Shown here: positions 49,406 to 57,266 of the stretch, one piece after another
How positions within the stretch are numbered: position 1 is the stretch's first letter
Layout of the letters: every line of letters starts with the position of its first letter
Assembly (NCBI RefSeq): GCF_005222485.1
Contig: NZ_CP029078.1
Location: forward strand, 434,001-498,000
DNA: 64,000 nucleotides
Reading direction: 5' to 3'
From: Streptomyces griseoviridis
GTDB taxonomy: Bacteria > Actinomycetota > Actinomycetes > Streptomycetales > Streptomycetaceae
The notes under the pieces: model-generated
Seen by the model: only the letters and a program-made list of their open reading frames with translations
Database searches by the model: none
What the model was told of the DNA's origin: nothing
Translations under genes and position numbers: made by a program

Positions 49406-50839
49406 TTGGCGCACGACGCGGCCGGACGATCTCCCCACCGCGATCGGACCGGCCCCACCCGGAAAGGCACGACCCTGCCGAACGAACCACTCGATCGACT
49501 TGGCGGCACCGCAACCCCCACCCCCGCCCGCCGCCGCCCCTTCTCCTCCCCCGCGTCGGACGTCATCGGCTCGGAGCTGGATCTCCATCTGACCGGCAGC
49601 CATGTCGTGCACGCGCTGGCACCGGAGTTCTGCGACGCGGCCTCCGTGTACCTCCTGGAGCGGTGGCTGCTGGAGGAGAACGCGTACGCCGACGCCGATC
49701 CGCCGCAGATCGAGGCGCGCAGACTGGCCCTGCGGGTGGGCGCGGACGCCCTGGAGGACTGGGAGCGGCTGCTGCCGGTCGACCAGGTGATCGTCTTCCC
49801 CCGGGAGACCCCGTACGCCCGCGCCCTCGCCGAGGGCAGGACCCAGACCCTGGACGCCGTCGACCCGCACACCTCGGAGCGGCTGACCGCGACCGGGCCC
49901 GAGGACGCCGGCATCCAGAGCCTGCTGCGGTCGGCGTCGTTCCTGGTGGTGCCGTTGCGGCTGCGGGACGTGCCGGTGGGGTTCATCGCCTGCACCCGCG
50001 GTCCCGACCGGCCGGGGTTCGCGCCCGGGGACGCGGTGGCGGTCGAGCGGCTGGCGGCGCGGGCCTGCGTGGCGCTGGACAACGCCCGCCGCTACGAACG
50101 GGAGCGGCGCACCGCGCTCGCCCTGCGGGGCAGCCTGCTGCCGGGGACCGACCGCGCCTTCAAGGGCTGCCGGACGGCGCCCGGCTATCTGCCGTCGGGC
50201 AACGGCAATCTGATCGGGGGCGACTGGTTCGACGCGCTGGAACGGCCGGACGGCAGGGTCGGGTTGATCGTCGGGGACGCGATGGGCCACGGCCCCGAGG
50301 CCGCCGTCGCGATGATCCAGCTGAGCACGGCCGTGCGTACCCTGGCCCAGCTCGACCTGGGCCCCGTCGACCTGATGCGCCGGCTCGACGCGCTCGCCGC
50401 CACCATCCCCGGCGCGTCCTTCGCGACCTGCATGTACGCCGAGTGGGATCCGCAGAGCCACGCCTGCACCCTGGTGGGGGCCGGCCACCCGCCCCCGCTG
50501 CTGCGCCCGCCCGAGGGGCCCACCGCGCCGGTGGTGCTGAGCGGTGCGGGGCTGCCGCTCGGGCTCGGCAGCGGCGGCTACGAGGCCACCGTCCTCGACG
50601 TCACCGAACCGGCGCTGCTCGTCCTCTACAGCGACGGGCTCGTGGAGTCCAGGCAGTGCGACATCGAGCAGGGCATCAGCCGGCTCGCGGAGGCTCTCGA
50701 CACGGCCGTCGATCAGGTGCCGCCCGGCTCGGACGGTCCCTGGCTGCCGTCCCTGTGCCGGGAGTTGCTCGGTTCGCCGGCCACCGCGAACACCGCCGAC
50801 GACCGTACGCTCCTGCTGGCCGAGCTGACGCCGGACTGA
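49406..50839 (+). CDS. GAF-SpoIIE serine phosphatase (PP2C family)
   Basis: Up to 477 residues. A basic, Pro-rich N-terminus, a GAF sensor domain (about 60-230: SFLVVPLRLRDVPVGFIACTRG) and a SpoIIE PP2C phosphatase domain (about 245-475) with metal-binding Asp in GGDWFDAL, GDAMGHG and ADDRTLLLAEL. Such enzymes dephosphorylate anti-anti-sigma proteins to release sigma factors of the SigB type. The convergent HATPase gene may encode its partner kinase. The true start is unclear: TTG at 49406 has no ribosome binding site, while GGAAAGG at about 49460 precedes only a CTG. Confidence 0.82.
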   Translation: MAHDAAGRSPHRDRTGPTRKGTTLPNEPLDRLGGTATPTPARRRPFSSPASDVIGSELDLHLTGSHVVHALAPEFCDAASVYLLERWLLEENAYADADPPQIEARRLALRVGADALEDWERLLPVDQVIVFPRETPYARALAEGRTQTLDAVDPHTSERLTATGPEDAGIQSLLRSASFLVVPLRLRDVPVGFIACTRGPDRPGFAPGDAVAVERLAARACVALDNARRYERERRTALALRGSLLPGTDRAFKGCRTAPGYLPSGNGNLIGGDWFDALERPDGRVGLIVGDAMGHGPEAAVAMIQLSTAVRTLAQLDLGPVDLMRRLDALAATIPGASFATCMYAEWDPQSHACTLVGAGHPPPLLRPPEGPTAPVVLSGAGLPLGLGSGGYEATVLDVTEPALLVLYSDGLVESRQCDIEQGISRLAEALDTAVDQVPPGSDGPWLPSLCRELLGSPATANTADDRTLLLAELTPD

Positions 50840-50845
50840 GCCCGC

Positions 50846-51304
50846 TCAGGCACAGGTCCCCAGCTTCGCCCACACGACGTTGCCCGGGGTCAGGGCGGAC
50901 CGCTCGACCCCCCACGCCTCGGCGAGCTGCTCCACGATGAACAGGCCGCGTCCGGTCTCGTCGCCGGGACCCGGACGGCCCCGCGGGCGGGCCACGTTCG
51001 CGCAGTCGTGCCGGTAGTCGTAGTCGTGGACCTCGACGCGCAGACAGCTCGCGGTCACCAGCCGGACCCCGCACAGGATCCGGCCGCTGATCGTGTGCAG
51101 CACCGCGTTGGTGACCAGCTCCGACAGCAACAGCACGGCGTCCGCGCACAGTTCGCGCGGCACCCGCCAGCCGGTGAGGCGTTCCTCCACACCGTGCCTG
51201 GCGGCTCTCACGCTGTCGCGGCGGGCCGGGAGTTCGAGCCAGTGGACCCGGCCCGTTCCGTGGGGGTCTAACAGAGAGGACGAGGTGGTCGTGCGGGGGG
51301 ACAC
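50846..51304 (-). CDS. ATP-binding protein, anti-sigma-factor-like HATPase (TTA codon)
   Basis: A 152-residue GHKL ATPase: N-box LLLSELVTNAVLHTISG near residue 55 and G-box ETGRGLFIVEQLAEAWGV near 115. Such HATPase_c_2 proteins act as serine kinases on anti-anti-sigma factors or occur in WhiJ-like loci. The GTG at 51304 with GGAAGG eight bases upstream is chosen over a longer frame. Codon 12 is TTA (51271-51269), so translation depends on the bldA tRNA. Divergent from the XRE regulator, which also carries a TTA. Confidence 0.82.
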   Translation of the reverse strand: MSPRTTTSSSLLDPHGTGRVHWLELPARRDSVRAARHGVEERLTGWRVPRELCADAVLLLSELVTNAVLHTISGRILCGVRLVTASCLRVEVHDYDYRHDCANVARPRGRPGPGDETGRGLFIVEQLAEAWGVERSALTPGNVVWAKLGTCA

Positions 51305-51609
51305 GGTGTTCGCCTTCCGGTGGTGGGCGGGCGGAGCGGTCCGCGCGAGGCAGCGGGCAGGTCCGTCTCGCGCGGCAGGGGTGTGCGCGCGCCGCACGTA
51401 CCGTCGAACGCCGGGCCACGCCGATCTCGCACGGTGGGGCGGAGACCGACGGCGCGCTCGTTCTGATCGCTCACGCAATCCATCATGCTGTGACGCCAGT
51501 TCAAACTGCAACCGCCTCCCTGATAATTTCACTGAGCAGTTTTCGCTCTGGTCACATCACCAAGTCGCTGTCAGACTGGTGGTGGTGACTGTCTCTCAGG
51601 AGGTATGGC
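51305..51609. other. Divergent intergenic region between the HATPase and XRE genes
   Basis: AT-richer than its surroundings, especially 51465-51600, and must hold both promoters. CAGTTCAAACTG (51497-51508) is a perfect 12-base palindrome, a possible operator for the XRE regulator. CAGGAGGT at 51597-51604 is the ribosome binding site of that gene. Confidence 0.5.
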
Positions 51610-52482
51610 GTGAGCGAGGCTCGTTCGAGCTCGGGCACCGGTGCACCGACCGTTCTGCGAATGATCCTCGGTCGGCGGTTGCAGGAGCGACGACAACAGG
51701 CGGGCGCCACGCTGGAACAGGCAGCCACGGCGCTCCGGGTGACCCCGCTGACCATCCGCAGGCTGGAGAAGGCGGAAGTCGCCCTCAGACCGCTCTACGT
51801 GGAGAAGTTGTTAGAGACCTACGGGGCCGACCGGCAGGAGATCGACGAGTTCGTCGCCCTGGCCGACCAGGCCAACGAACCCGGCTGGTGGTACGCCTAC
51901 CGTGACGTGCTGCCGTCCTGGTTCTCCGCGTACGTGAGCCTGGAGACCGGCGCGAAGACCCTGCGCACCTACGAACCGCACTACGTCACCGGGCTGCTCC
52001 AGACCTGGGACTACGCGCGGGGCGTGCTGCGCGGCGGATTCCCCAACGACGACGACGAGGAACTGCGCCGCCGGATCGATCTGCGGCTGCGCCGCCAGAT
52101 CCTGCTGGAGCGAGCGGACGCCCCCACCCTGTGGGTGGTGATGGAGGAGGCCGTGCTGCACCGCGTGGTCGGCGGCCCCGAGGTGATGCGGGAGCAGATA
52201 GACAAGCTCCTCGAGGTCTCGGAGCTGCCCCATGTCAGCCTCGACATCGTCCCGTTCGCGGCGGGGGCGCACGTCGGCGCGTGTGCCCCGTTCACCTACT
52301 TCCGCTTCGAGGAACCCGAACTTCCCGACATCGTGTACAGCGAGATCCTGTCCGCCTCCATGTACCTGGACCAGCGCTCCGACGTCGTCGCCCATCTGGA
52401 GGCGCACAACCGGATGTCGCTGCTGACCTCGTCCGCGGACAGCAAGGCGCTCCTCACCCGTATGCGCAAGGAGTACTCATGA
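51610..52482 (+). CDS. XRE-DUF5753 regulator (WhiJ-like, TTA codon)
   Basis: A 290-residue protein: HTH at about 18-70 (ILGRRLQERRQQAGATLEQAATALRVTPLTIRRLEKAEV) and a DUF5753 domain (VSLETGAKTLRTYEPHYVTGLLQTWDYARG, WVVMEEAVLHRVVGGPEVM, VSLDIVPFAAGAHVG). WhiJ-like proteins of this type control sporulation and antibiotic genes together with a DUF397 partner. Codon 68 is TTA (51811-51813), making it bldA-dependent. The GTG at 51610 has a near-perfect ribosome binding site. Coupled to the DUF397 gene (ATGA). Confidence 0.9.
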   Translation: MSEARSSSGTGAPTVLRMILGRRLQERRQQAGATLEQAATALRVTPLTIRRLEKAEVALRPLYVEKLLETYGADRQEIDEFVALADQANEPGWWYAYRDVLPSWFSAYVSLETGAKTLRTYEPHYVTGLLQTWDYARGVLRGGFPNDDDEELRRRIDLRLRRQILLERADAPTLWVVMEEAVLHRVVGGPEVMREQIDKLLEVSELPHVSLDIVPFAAGAHVGACAPFTYFRFEEPELPDIVYSEILSASMYLDQRSDVVAHLEAHNRMSLLTSSADSKALLTRMRKEYS

Positions 52483-52751
52483 CCCGCATCGACGGCACCC
52501 ACGACACCCCCTCGGTCCACGTCTACAACGGCATGCCGGCGACCGACCTCGGCGAGCTGGGCTGGGAACGGCCCTGGAGCGGTCCCAACGGCGGCCAGTG
52601 CGTGGAGACCAAGCGACTCGCCGACGGCAGGGTCGCCGTCCGCCAGTCCACCGACCCCGCCGGACCCGCGCTCATCTACACCCCCCAGGAGATGTTCGCG
52701 TTCGTCGAAGGCGTCAAGAAGGGCCTGGCCGACCATCTGACGGTCGGCTGA
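52479..52751 (+). CDS. DUF397 domain protein, partner of the XRE regulator
   Basis: A 90-residue protein with the DUF397 features W-x2-PWSGPNGGQCVETKRLADGRVAVRQSTDP and a C-terminal helix EMFAFVEGVKKGLAD. DUF397 proteins modulate the neighbouring XRE-DUF5753 protein, in some systems as its antagonist. Start overlaps the regulator stop by 4 bases. Confidence 0.88.
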   Translation: MTRIDGTHDTPSVHVYNGMPATDLGELGWERPWSGPNGGQCVETKRLADGRVAVRQSTDPAGPALIYTPQEMFAFVEGVKKGLADHLTVG

Positions 52752-52788
52752 GACACCACCCGGCAGACCCATCAGTGAGAGGGACAGG

Positions 52789-53595
52789 ATGAGCACGCCC
52801 CACGCAGCTCGGGACATCGACACCAGCAAGCCGCACTCCGCCCGGATGTACGACTACTACCTGGGCGGCAAGGACCACTTCGCCGTGGACAAGCAGGCGG
52901 CGGAGACCGTCGCCGAGGCCTACCCGGGCATCTTCACCTGCGCACGCGAGAACCGCGCGTTCATGCACCGCGCGACGCGGGTGCTGGCCACGGAGTACGG
53001 CATCAGGCAGTGGCTGGACATCGGCACCGGGATACCCACCGAGCCCAATCTGCACCAGGTGGCGCAGTCGGTGGTGCCGGAGGCCAGGGTGGTCTACGCG
53101 GACAACGACCCGCTGGTCCTCAAGTACGCCGAGCGGCTGATGCGCAGCACCCCGCAGGGGCGCACGACGTACATCGAGGCGGACGTCAACGACCCCCAGT
53201 CGCTGGCGGACGCGCCGGAGTTGACGGAGGTCCTCGACCTGTCGAAGCCGGTGGCGCTGTCCCTGAACGCGCTGATGCACTTCGTGCCCGACGCCCAGAA
53301 GCCGTACGAGATCGTCGGCCGGCTGCTGGACATGCTCCCCTCGGGCAGCGCGCTGGCGCTCAGCCACTGCACGCCGGACTTCGACCCGGAGACCTGGAAG
53401 AAGGTCACCGACATCTACAACGGCGCCGGGACCCCGGTGCAGTTCCGCTCCCATGACGCGGTCGCCCGTTTCTTCGACGGACTCGACCTCCTGGAGCCGG
53501 GGGTGACGGTCGGCCACCGCTGGCGCCCCGACATCACCCCGGAGTTCTCGCACGCCGAGGTCAGCCTCTGGACCGGCGTGGGCATCAAGCCCTGA
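52789..53595 (+). CDS. SAM-dependent methyltransferase, Methyltransf_19 family (copy 2)
   Basis: A 268-residue protein of the same family as the gene at 48554: DTSKPHSARMYDYYLGGKDHFAVDKQAAE, WLDIGTGIPTEPNLHQVAQ, VVYADNDPLVLKYAERLM and ALSLNALMHFVPDAQKP. The same length as copy 1 but well diverged. It lies 37 bases after the DUF397 gene and is probably in its transcript. GAGAGGG before the ATG. Confidence 0.87.
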   Translation: MSTPHAARDIDTSKPHSARMYDYYLGGKDHFAVDKQAAETVAEAYPGIFTCARENRAFMHRATRVLATEYGIRQWLDIGTGIPTEPNLHQVAQSVVPEARVVYADNDPLVLKYAERLMRSTPQGRTTYIEADVNDPQSLADAPELTEVLDLSKPVALSLNALMHFVPDAQKPYEIVGRLLDMLPSGSALALSHCTPDFDPETWKKVTDIYNGAGTPVQFRSHDAVARFFDGLDLLEPGVTVGHRWRPDITPEFSHAEVSLWTGVGIKP

Positions 53596-53617
53596 GCCGG
53601 CCGGACGACGGGGTCAC

Positions 53618-53644
53618 CGCCCAGGGACCGACGGTCCGTGGGCG
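53618..53644. terminator. Bidirectional terminator between methyltransferase and LacI genes
   Basis: CGCCCAGGGACC, loop GAC, GGTCCGTGGGCG: an 11-pair stem with one mismatch, between convergent genes. Confidence 0.7.
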
Positions 53645-53650
53645 TGCCCC

Positions 53651-54655
53651 TCAGGCCCGGACGGCCGAGCCCCGCTCGCTCATCCGCGGGGCGCACAGGA
53701 CGCGCTTCCTGCGCACCCGCTTGCCCTCGATCGCCGCGACGGTCAGCCGGGCCGCCTCGGCGGCGATGTCGGCGAGCCCCCAGTCGACGGTGGTCAGCGG
53801 CGGGGTCAGCACCCGGGAGACGGGGTGGTCGTCGAAGCCGACCACCGAGACGTCCCGCCCGACGCCGAGCGACGCCTCCGCGGCCGCCGCGTAGACGCCG
53901 TAGGCGAGCGAGTCGGAGAAGCAGAAGACGGCGGTCGGGCGGGGCGCGCTGTCGAGGACCCGGCGGGCCACCGCGGTCGCCTCCCCCAACTCCTGCGGGC
54001 ACGGCACCAGTTCGGCGCGCAGTCCGAGGCGCCCCGCGGCCTCGCGCACATAGACGTCGGCGGGCCGGTCGGGGGTGCTCGGCCGGGTCGGGGTGAGCAC
54101 CGTGACGCGCCGGTGCCCGAGCCCGTGCAGATAGTCGAGGACGGCGTCGATGCCGGCCCGGTTGTCGAAGATGACCTGCCCCGCGGTGCGGGCCCGGCTC
54201 AGCGAGTCGCCGACGGCCACCACGGGCAGCGCCTCCGCGATCGGCTCCCAGCCGTCGGCGCCGGGGTTGACCGGTGACACCAGCAGGGCGTCCACCCGCT
54301 GGTCGCGCAGCTGCTTGGCGAGCACCAGCTCGCGGTCGGGGTCGCCGCCCGCGTCCAGGATGAGGGCGTAGCGGTCACCGGCCAGCAGCTCCCGGCCGAT
54401 GGCGGCCATCAGCTGCTGCTGCCAGAGGTCCTGGAGGTCGCCCGCGAGCACGCCGACCATGCTGGTGCGGCCGCTGGCCAGGGCACGGGCGATGGGGTCG
54501 GCCTCGTACCCGAGGTCGGCGGCGGCCTGGCGGACGCGCTGCTCGGTCTCCTTGGAGACGTGCTTGCCGCGCAGGGCGTAGGAGACGGCGGCGGTGGAGA
54601 GACCCGTGGCCTCGGCCACCTCCCTGAGGGTGGTGCGCTTGTTGGGCCTGGCCAT
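53651..54655 (-). CDS. LacI-family transcriptional regulator
   Basis: A 334-residue protein: an N-terminal LacI HTH (TLREVAEATGLSTAAVSYALRGKHVSKETEQRV) with the hinge helix PIARALASGRT, and a periplasmic-binding-like effector domain (MVGVLAGDLQDLWQQQLMAAIGREL, VSVVGFDDHPVSRVLTPPLTTVDW). Divergent from the amidohydrolase operon, with a 40-base dyad operator at 54712-54751, so it most likely represses that operon. The effector is unknown. Confidence 0.9.
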   Translation of the reverse strand: MARPNKRTTLREVAEATGLSTAAVSYALRGKHVSKETEQRVRQAAADLGYEADPIARALASGRTSMVGVLAGDLQDLWQQQLMAAIGRELLAGDRYALILDAGGDPDRELVLAKQLRDQRVDALLVSPVNPGADGWEPIAEALPVVAVGDSLSRARTAGQVIFDNRAGIDAVLDYLHGLGHRRVTVLTPTRPSTPDRPADVYVREAAGRLGLRAELVPCPQELGEATAVARRVLDSAPRPTAVFCFSDSLAYGVYAAAAEASLGVGRDVSVVGFDDHPVSRVLTPPLTTVDWGLADIAAEAARLTVAAIEGKRVRRKRVLCAPRMSERGSAVRA

Positions 54656-54696
54656 GCGGAAAGCCTACCGGGCCAGGTCCTGAGGTCGGGCGACCC

Positions 54697-54702
54697 TTGA
54701 CA
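54697..54702 (+). promoter_or_regulatory. Candidate -35 (TTGACA) of the amidohydrolase operon
   Basis: TTGACA at 54697-54702; the expected -10 position falls inside the operator at 54712-54751, so bound LacI protein would block RNA polymerase. The -10 itself (TTTCAC) is weak. Confidence 0.4.
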
Positions 54703-54711
54703 CGTCATCTT

Positions 54712-54751
54712 GTTAACCGTTTCACTGAACCGCATCAGTGAACCGCTTAAC
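54712..54751. promoter_or_regulatory. LacI operator: 40-base imperfect palindrome
   Basis: Left arm GTTAACCGTTTCACTGA and right arm TCAGTGAACCGCTTAAC are 17-base inverted copies with 15 matching positions around a 6-base centre. Located between the divergent lacI-type and amidohydrolase genes. Confidence 0.75.
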
Positions 54752-54806
54752 CCAGTGTTCGCCTGTCTTTCTGTCGTTCCGTCAGGACTCACCCGAGGAC
54801 CGCCGC

Positions 54807-55718
54807 GTGCTCACCGACGTCCATCAGCACCTCTGGCCGCCCGCCTTCGCCGACCTGCTGCGGGCCCGCGCCACCCCGCCCCGCCTGGACGGCTGGACGC
54901 TCCACCTGGCGGGCGAGCCGCCCTTCCGGGTCGACCCCGCGGACCACGACGTCGCCGCCCGCGCCCGCCTCGCCGCCGCCGACGGTCTCGACCGGGCGCT
55001 GGTCTCCCTCTCCAGTCCGCTCGGCGTCGAGCACCTGCCGCCCGAGGAGGCGGCCGGGCTGCTGGCCGCGTTCCACGACGGCGCGCTCGCCCTGCCCGCG
55101 CCGTTCGGCGTCTGGGCCGCGGCCTGCGTCGTCGAGCCGGACCCGGACGCCGTGGCCAGGGAGCTGGACCGCGGCTGCGTCGGCCTGCAACTGCCCGCCA
55201 CCGCGCTGCTGGACGGGCCCGGCTGGCGGCGGTGCGCCCCGCTGCTCGACGTCCTCACCCGGCGCGACAAGCCCCTGTTCGTCCATCCCGGGCCGGCCCC
55301 CGCCGCACCGCACGCGCCGTCCTGGTGGCCCGCGTTGGTGCCCTACCCGCAGCAACTGCACGCGTCCTGGTTCGCGTTCCGCGCCTTCGGACGCGGGCGC
55401 CACCCCGGGCTGCGGGTCTGCTTCGCGGCGCTCGCCGGTCTCGCCCCGCTGCACGGCGAGCGGTTCGCGGCCCGCGGCGGCGGCCGGGGCGAGGTCGACT
55501 TCGACGTCTTCTACGAGACGTCCTCGTACGGCACCCGCGCGGTGGACGCCGTGGTGCGGGCCGCCGGCATCGACGTGGTGGTGGCGGGCAGCGACCGCCC
55601 GTACGCGCCGCCCGTCATACCCGACCTGGGCGCGGACGCCGCCGTCCACGCCCTGCGCACCGCCAACCCGGCCCGTCTGCTGACCGGCGGGCCGCACTCA
55701 GGAGGGAGCCGTTCATGA
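54807..55718 (+). CDS. Amidohydrolase-2 family protein
   Basis: A 303-residue TIM-barrel metal hydrolase starting VLTDVHQHLWP, where the His-x-His metal pair is at residues 6 and 8. Later motifs PLFVHPGPAPAAP and FDVFYETSSYGTRAVDAVV fit the family, with an Asp in VVAGSDRPYAPP near the C-terminus. Members hydrolyse or decarboxylate small organic acids and lactones. The GTG at 54807 with GAGGA is used; the longer frame from 54738 would run through the operator. Coupled to the cupin gene (ATGA). Confidence 0.8.
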   Translation: MLTDVHQHLWPPAFADLLRARATPPRLDGWTLHLAGEPPFRVDPADHDVAARARLAAADGLDRALVSLSSPLGVEHLPPEEAAGLLAAFHDGALALPAPFGVWAAACVVEPDPDAVARELDRGCVGLQLPATALLDGPGWRRCAPLLDVLTRRDKPLFVHPGPAPAAPHAPSWWPALVPYPQQLHASWFAFRAFGRGRHPGLRVCFAALAGLAPLHGERFAARGGGRGEVDFDVFYETSSYGTRAVDAVVRAAGIDVVVAGSDRPYAPPVIPDLGADAAVHALRTANPARLLTGGPHSGGSRS

Positions 55719-56215
55719 ACCCCGAGGCCCTGCCCGACCGCGTCCTCGACAAGCGCGAACTCAGGGCGCTCGTCGAGGATCTCGCCGCCCGCCCCGAACG
55801 CTGGCGCGAGCAGGTCGCCTTCTCCGACGAGCAGCGGCACTACGCGTCCCTGTACCGGGACGAGTACGTCGACGTCTGGCTGCTGTGCTGGACGCGCCGC
55901 AACGACACCGGCTGGCACGACCACGACCTCTCCTCCGGGGCGGTGCGCGTCGTGCAGGGCGCGCTCGACGAGTCCGTGCCACGCATCGGCGGCAGCCATC
56001 TCTCCGTCACGGTCGGCGCGGGCACGTCGTTCTGCTTCGGTCCCGAGCACATCCACCGGCTCACCGGGGCCACCGACGACGCGGTCTCGATCCACGCCTA
56101 CTCGCCGCCGCTGTGGCGGCTCGGCCAGTACGACATCACGCGGGACGGCCTGATGCGCCGGATCTCGGTGTCGTACGCGGACGAACTGCGCCCACTGGAC
56201 GGCACGGCGGCCTGA
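55715..56215 (+). CDS. Cysteine-dioxygenase-type cupin protein
   Basis: A 166-residue cupin of the CDO-like family: VWLLCWTRRNDTGWHDHDLSSGAVRVVQGAL contains the first two metal His, and FGPEHIHRLTGATDDAVSIHAYSPPL the third. The Tyr and Arg that position cysteine in true CDO cannot be assigned with confidence, so another thiol or small acid is possible. It forms a two-gene operon with the amidohydrolase under LacI control, suggesting joint breakdown of one substrate. Confidence 0.78.
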   Translation: MNPEALPDRVLDKRELRALVEDLAARPERWREQVAFSDEQRHYASLYRDEYVDVWLLCWTRRNDTGWHDHDLSSGAVRVVQGALDESVPRIGGSHLSVTVGAGTSFCFGPEHIHRLTGATDDAVSIHAYSPPLWRLGQYDITRDGLMRRISVSYADELRPLDGTAA

Positions 56216-56359
56216 ACCGCGCCCCGCGCACGGACTGTTGGGCCGCGCTTCACCACCGGGACGCCTGTGGCCTCTTGGCCCGGGAGGGAAAACCGGGGAT
56301 CCTGAACTCCCCATTCCCCCCACAGCCGCCCGGCTGCGCCCGGACCCAGGGAGAACGCA

Positions 56360-57136
56360 GTGGTGTCACCCAAGACCAAGGCACACCGCAGGAGATGGCT
56401 CACCGGACTGGTCGGGGCGGCGGCGCTCGTCGTCGCCTTCCCGTCCGTCGCGATGGCCGCGCCGCCGACCGCGCTGCCCGCCAACGCGGAGGCGGCGGAG
56501 GTCACCTTCCAGCCGGCGTTCGACTACGACACGGACGGCTGCTACTCCACCCCGGCGATCGGCCCCGACGGGACCGTCAACGGCGGCCTCAACCCCACCG
56601 GGGCCCTGAACGGCAACTGCCGGGACGCCTCCGACCTGGACAACACCAACAGCTACTCGCGCTACAGCTGCAACAACGGCTGGTGCGCCTACATGTACGG
56701 GCTCTACTTCGAGAAGGACCAGGCCCTCGCGGGCACCAGCATCGGCGGCCACCGGCACGACTGGGAGCACGTCGTGGTGTGGGTGCAGAACGGCCAGGTC
56801 CAGTACGTCTCGACGTCCAACCACGGCTCGTTCACCGTGCACGCGGCCTCCACGGTCCGCTTCGAGGGCACCCACGCGAAGATCGTCTACCACAAGGACG
56901 GCATCAGCACCCACTGCTTCCGGCTGGCCAACTCCAACGACGAGCCGCCGGAGAACCACAAGGCCACCTGGCAGTACCCGCCGCTGGTCGGCTGGAACGG
57001 CTACCCGGCCGGCATCCGCGCCAAGCTCACCTCGTACGACTTCGGCAGCGCCAACTTCGGCCTGAAGGACGGCAGTTTCGCCTCCCACCTGGCCTCCGCC
57101 AAGCCGTCCGGCATCACGTTCGACCCCAACGCCTGA
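56360..57136 (+). CDS. Secreted NPP1/Nep1-like protein (NLP family)
   Basis: A 258-residue secreted protein. Twin-Arg-like basic N-terminus (HRRRWLTG) and signal peptide cleaved near AMA-APP (residue 33). The NLP hallmark heptapeptide GHRHDWE is perfect at residues 130-136, preceded by [14 protein letters not shown]. Six Cys residues suggest several disulfides, more than the pair of type 1 NLPs. In plant-associated microbes NLPs bind sphingolipids of eudicot membranes and permeabilise them; here activity is inferred only from the conserved motif. Own transcript, closed by a strong terminator. Confidence 0.88.
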   Translation: MVSPKTKAHRRRWLTGLVGAAALVVAFPSVAMAAPPTALPANAEAAEVTFQPAFDYDTDGCYSTPAIGPDGTVNGGLNPTGALNGNCRDASDLDNTNSYSRYSCNNGWCAYMYGLYFEKDQALAGTSIGGHRHDWEHVVVWVQNGQVQYVSTSNHGSFTVHAASTVRFEGTHAKIVYHKDGISTHCFRLANSNDEPPENHKATWQYPPLVGWNGYPAGIRAKLTSYDFGSANFGLKDGSFASHLASAKPSGITFDPNA

Positions 57137-57150
57137 CGCAGCGTCACCAC

Positions 57151-57187
57151 CGTGCCCCCTCGGCCAGCGGATCGCCGAGGGGGCACG
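57151..57187 (+). terminator. Terminator after the NLP gene
   Basis: CGTGCCCCCTCGGC (57151-57164) and GCCGAGGGGGCACG (57174-57187) form a perfect 14-base stem with a 9-base loop. Confidence 0.8.
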
Positions 57188-57266
57188 GCCGCGTCGGGCG
57201 GGCACGGAGCCGCTGAATGGACCAGCGCGACAGGGATCCTCCAGCGGGACCCACTATCGTGGCCGC

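Noticed and set aside
49406..49470. Long N-terminus of the SpoIIE phosphatase as certain
   Set aside because: The TTG at 49406 has no ribosome binding site, so the first 20-odd residues may not be translated; only the outer limit is given.
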